This document shows, one piece after another, positions 62,341 through 64,000 of a stretch of DNA of 64,000 bases. The stretch covers positions 5,300,968-5,364,967 of the forward strand of contig RPFO01000079.1 of NCBI GenBank assembly GCA_009746045.1. The letters run 5' to 3'. The DNA comes from Mesostigma viride (Eukaryota; Streptophyta; Mesostigmatophyceae; Mesostigmatales; Mesostigmataceae). How positions within the stretch are numbered: the first letter of the stretch is position 1; every line of letters begins with the position of its first letter. A model generated the notes under the pieces. That model made no database searches and was not told the DNA's origin. It was given only the letters and a program-made list of their open reading frames with translations. Both the position numbers and the translations under genes were made by a program.

Positions 62341-63358
62341 GGGGGGCGGTCATGCATATATATCCACGGGGGTGGTTCCTCCCGTTAGGCGTTTCCATTG
62401 GTCTTATCGTAGTATAGAGCTTTGACATGGCTCTGTATATAGGTTTATAGCTGGGCGTTTGCTTTGGTTTGAGTGATTTCACTCTGCTGTAAGTAATTAT
62501 ATTTTTTAAATATATATCCACGTCGACCACAAGCCCTGGCAGGCGCCCCCTCATCGGCCACCCCAGCATGCAACCCCAGTCTAGGGAATATGTAGATTAG
62601 TGCAGACAAGTATGTCAGGCTCAGCCTAGCACGTGGCCCACGCTTGTAAATGCGCATGTGCGCCTATGATGGAACTGCCGGCCCACGTATCAATGAGACA
62701 ACCTCGTATGATGCATTGAGAATTTAGCCACAGCTTAATTCGCCTACGCATAGCTACTCTCTGCTGAGAAGCGCCATGCCCTAGCCATTGTTTAGCCATG
62801 ATGATCTTCCACCCTATGTCCGCACCTTAGCTGCTGGAAAACATAGTGGTGCAGGTGCACTTTGTGCACCCAGAGCAGGTGTAGTTTACACCCTACGGCC
62901 CTTGCAGGAAGTAATCGGCCATCATGATGCCCCTTCTCGGGGATATATTATGATGCAGACGATATTTGTAACTTTCGTGTCATTATTAGTTTCTAATGAG
63001 ATTAGCATAGTACTCCGTGGCAGGCCCATGCGCATGACACGCAAGCTATCAAGGAGACAACCTATTAAAAGGGGCTATACTTCCTTACTTACAGGGATAT
63101 GTGCTACATGTACTCTCAATGGAGATATGTTCCTATTTAATAATTTTTAAGTATATTTTAATATGGCCTGCGCTGTTTGTCTCCTTGATAAAATGTTGCA
63201 ATGTGATGATCCTTTATGACGTCGTTGATCGAGGTCGCATGCAGATGTCATCTGTGATGCACTGCATCCACAGCGGCAGAAGTAAAAAGTTTCCCACACT
63301 GCCTCGGAAACACCGTCAAAATTCCATTCATAAGGCTGCGCTGGTTGTCTCCTTGATA
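62321..63358. repeat. dispersed inverted-repeat family with 15-mer ends
   Basis: TATCAAGGAGACAAC occurs at 63,047-63,061. Its reverse complement GTTGTCTCCTTGATA occurs at 62,321-62,335 and 63,344-63,358, with a one-base variant at 63,176-63,190. A forward copy is at 30,598. The pair 63,047/63,358 bounds about 310 bp and could be a small inverted-repeat element (MITE-like). Retroelement-tail copy 3 (62,995-63,045) abuts its left end. Confidence 0.5.
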
Positions 63359-64000
63359 AGGCAATCACATCGAGCGTGATTTTGACCTGCAAAGCTACAC
63401 AACAGTCATCATGGCAGTGAACACCCTACACTCCCATGCCACCGACACCAACACCTATTGTGGGCAAGGCAGAGCCCTGGGACTGGCCCACACGTTCTTA
63501 ATGACTACCACGTCTCGATGAGCGAAAATTGGGGTAATCACAAGAAAGCATGCCCCACAGCCTGAAGGATCTCACGATGTACACCCTGGCTGCTGGCTGT
63601 ATACTCGTAGCTTTCATCTTCCTGGCCAATTCTGCCCATCACGGGACGCAACGCTGGCATCTGCAAAATAATGCCTGTCATTACAAGCTAGAGGAGCTGG
63701 ACTTCTGAAAAAGGACAGGCTCAAAGAGGGGGCCTGGCGTGGTCTATGCACGCGGCTGCCCATGCCGCCCACGTGCACTGATATAGTCAAATAATAAACC
63801 ACTGCTCACACACTGTCTGGGCAGCATCTCGGACCCATGAAGTCGCTGGTAGTCCAGTTTCCCCTCAGCAGGTCCACCCACATGCCGCAAGCCAGCGGGC
63901 AGCTGCCAGCACACGGCTCATCGTGCTGTCCTGCTGGAACCTTCCCCACGCTGCCTGTGTAACAAGGGCTCGTTCCACTAAGGCTCATGCCACATTGCAC
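63359..64000. other. no gene recognised
   Basis: No domain-bearing frame, RNA gene or clear repeat seen to the window end. Confidence 0.4.

Overview
The window is nuclear DNA of a eukaryote, most likely a chlorophyte green alga. The signs are plant-type PRMT4/CARM1 and APC2 genes split by GT-AG introns, a eukaryotic selenocysteine tRNA, a plant-style cold-shock/CCHC protein, TGTAA-type poly(A) signals, and long GC-rich introns full of minisatellites. The lineage is inferred from protein resemblance, not computed.

Layout. 1-10.4 kb: LINE debris, a long low-complexity gene on the minus strand (2.36-6.07 kb), a (CA)n and a poly-C tract. 10.46-10.95 kb: an intact cold-shock-domain/zinc-knuckle protein. 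11.5-18.4 kb: a graveyard of L1-like non-LTR retrotransposons in both orientations, sharing a 5'UTR and a 3' hairpin/TTAA tail. 19.07-27.42 kb (minus): APC2, the cullin subunit of the anaphase-promoting complex, three exons all joined in phase 0, with a roughly 72-copy 26-27 bp minisatellite in intron 2. 27.85-27.94 kb: tRNA-Sec(TCA). 29.15-60.78 kb (plus): PRMT4/CARM1, 13 exons that can be joined in a single frame (631 residues).

The key object is an 18.7 kb integrated Polinton-like virus (PLV) at 36,458-55,132, inside CARM1 intron 7. It has 0.76 kb terminal inverted repeats (TIRs). A left minus-strand block holds virion genes: LamG/Ig fibre, a 54-residue protein, major capsid protein, a small amphipathic protein, penton, two small basic or hypothetical proteins and a 1078-residue fibre. 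A right plus-strand block holds a coiled-coil protein, A32/FtsK-HerA packaging ATPase, AT-hook protein, tyrosine recombinase and an AEP primase-SF2 helicase fusion. No DNA polymerase, retroviral-type integrase or adenain-type protease gene was recognised. Nearly all genes are open; two show single-nucleotide frameshifts. The element looks young and near-intact, and the host splice sites around it are intact, so the host gene could still work if a 19 kb intron is spliced out.

How the viral genes would work together (inference): the recombinase integrates or excises the element, the primase-helicase starts replication using a borrowed polymerase, the ATPase packages DNA into a capsid of double-jelly-roll MCP and single-jelly-roll penton, and the two fibre proteins attach to the host. 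The rest of the window (60.9-64 kb) holds more LINE ORF1 debris and a short inverted-repeat family.
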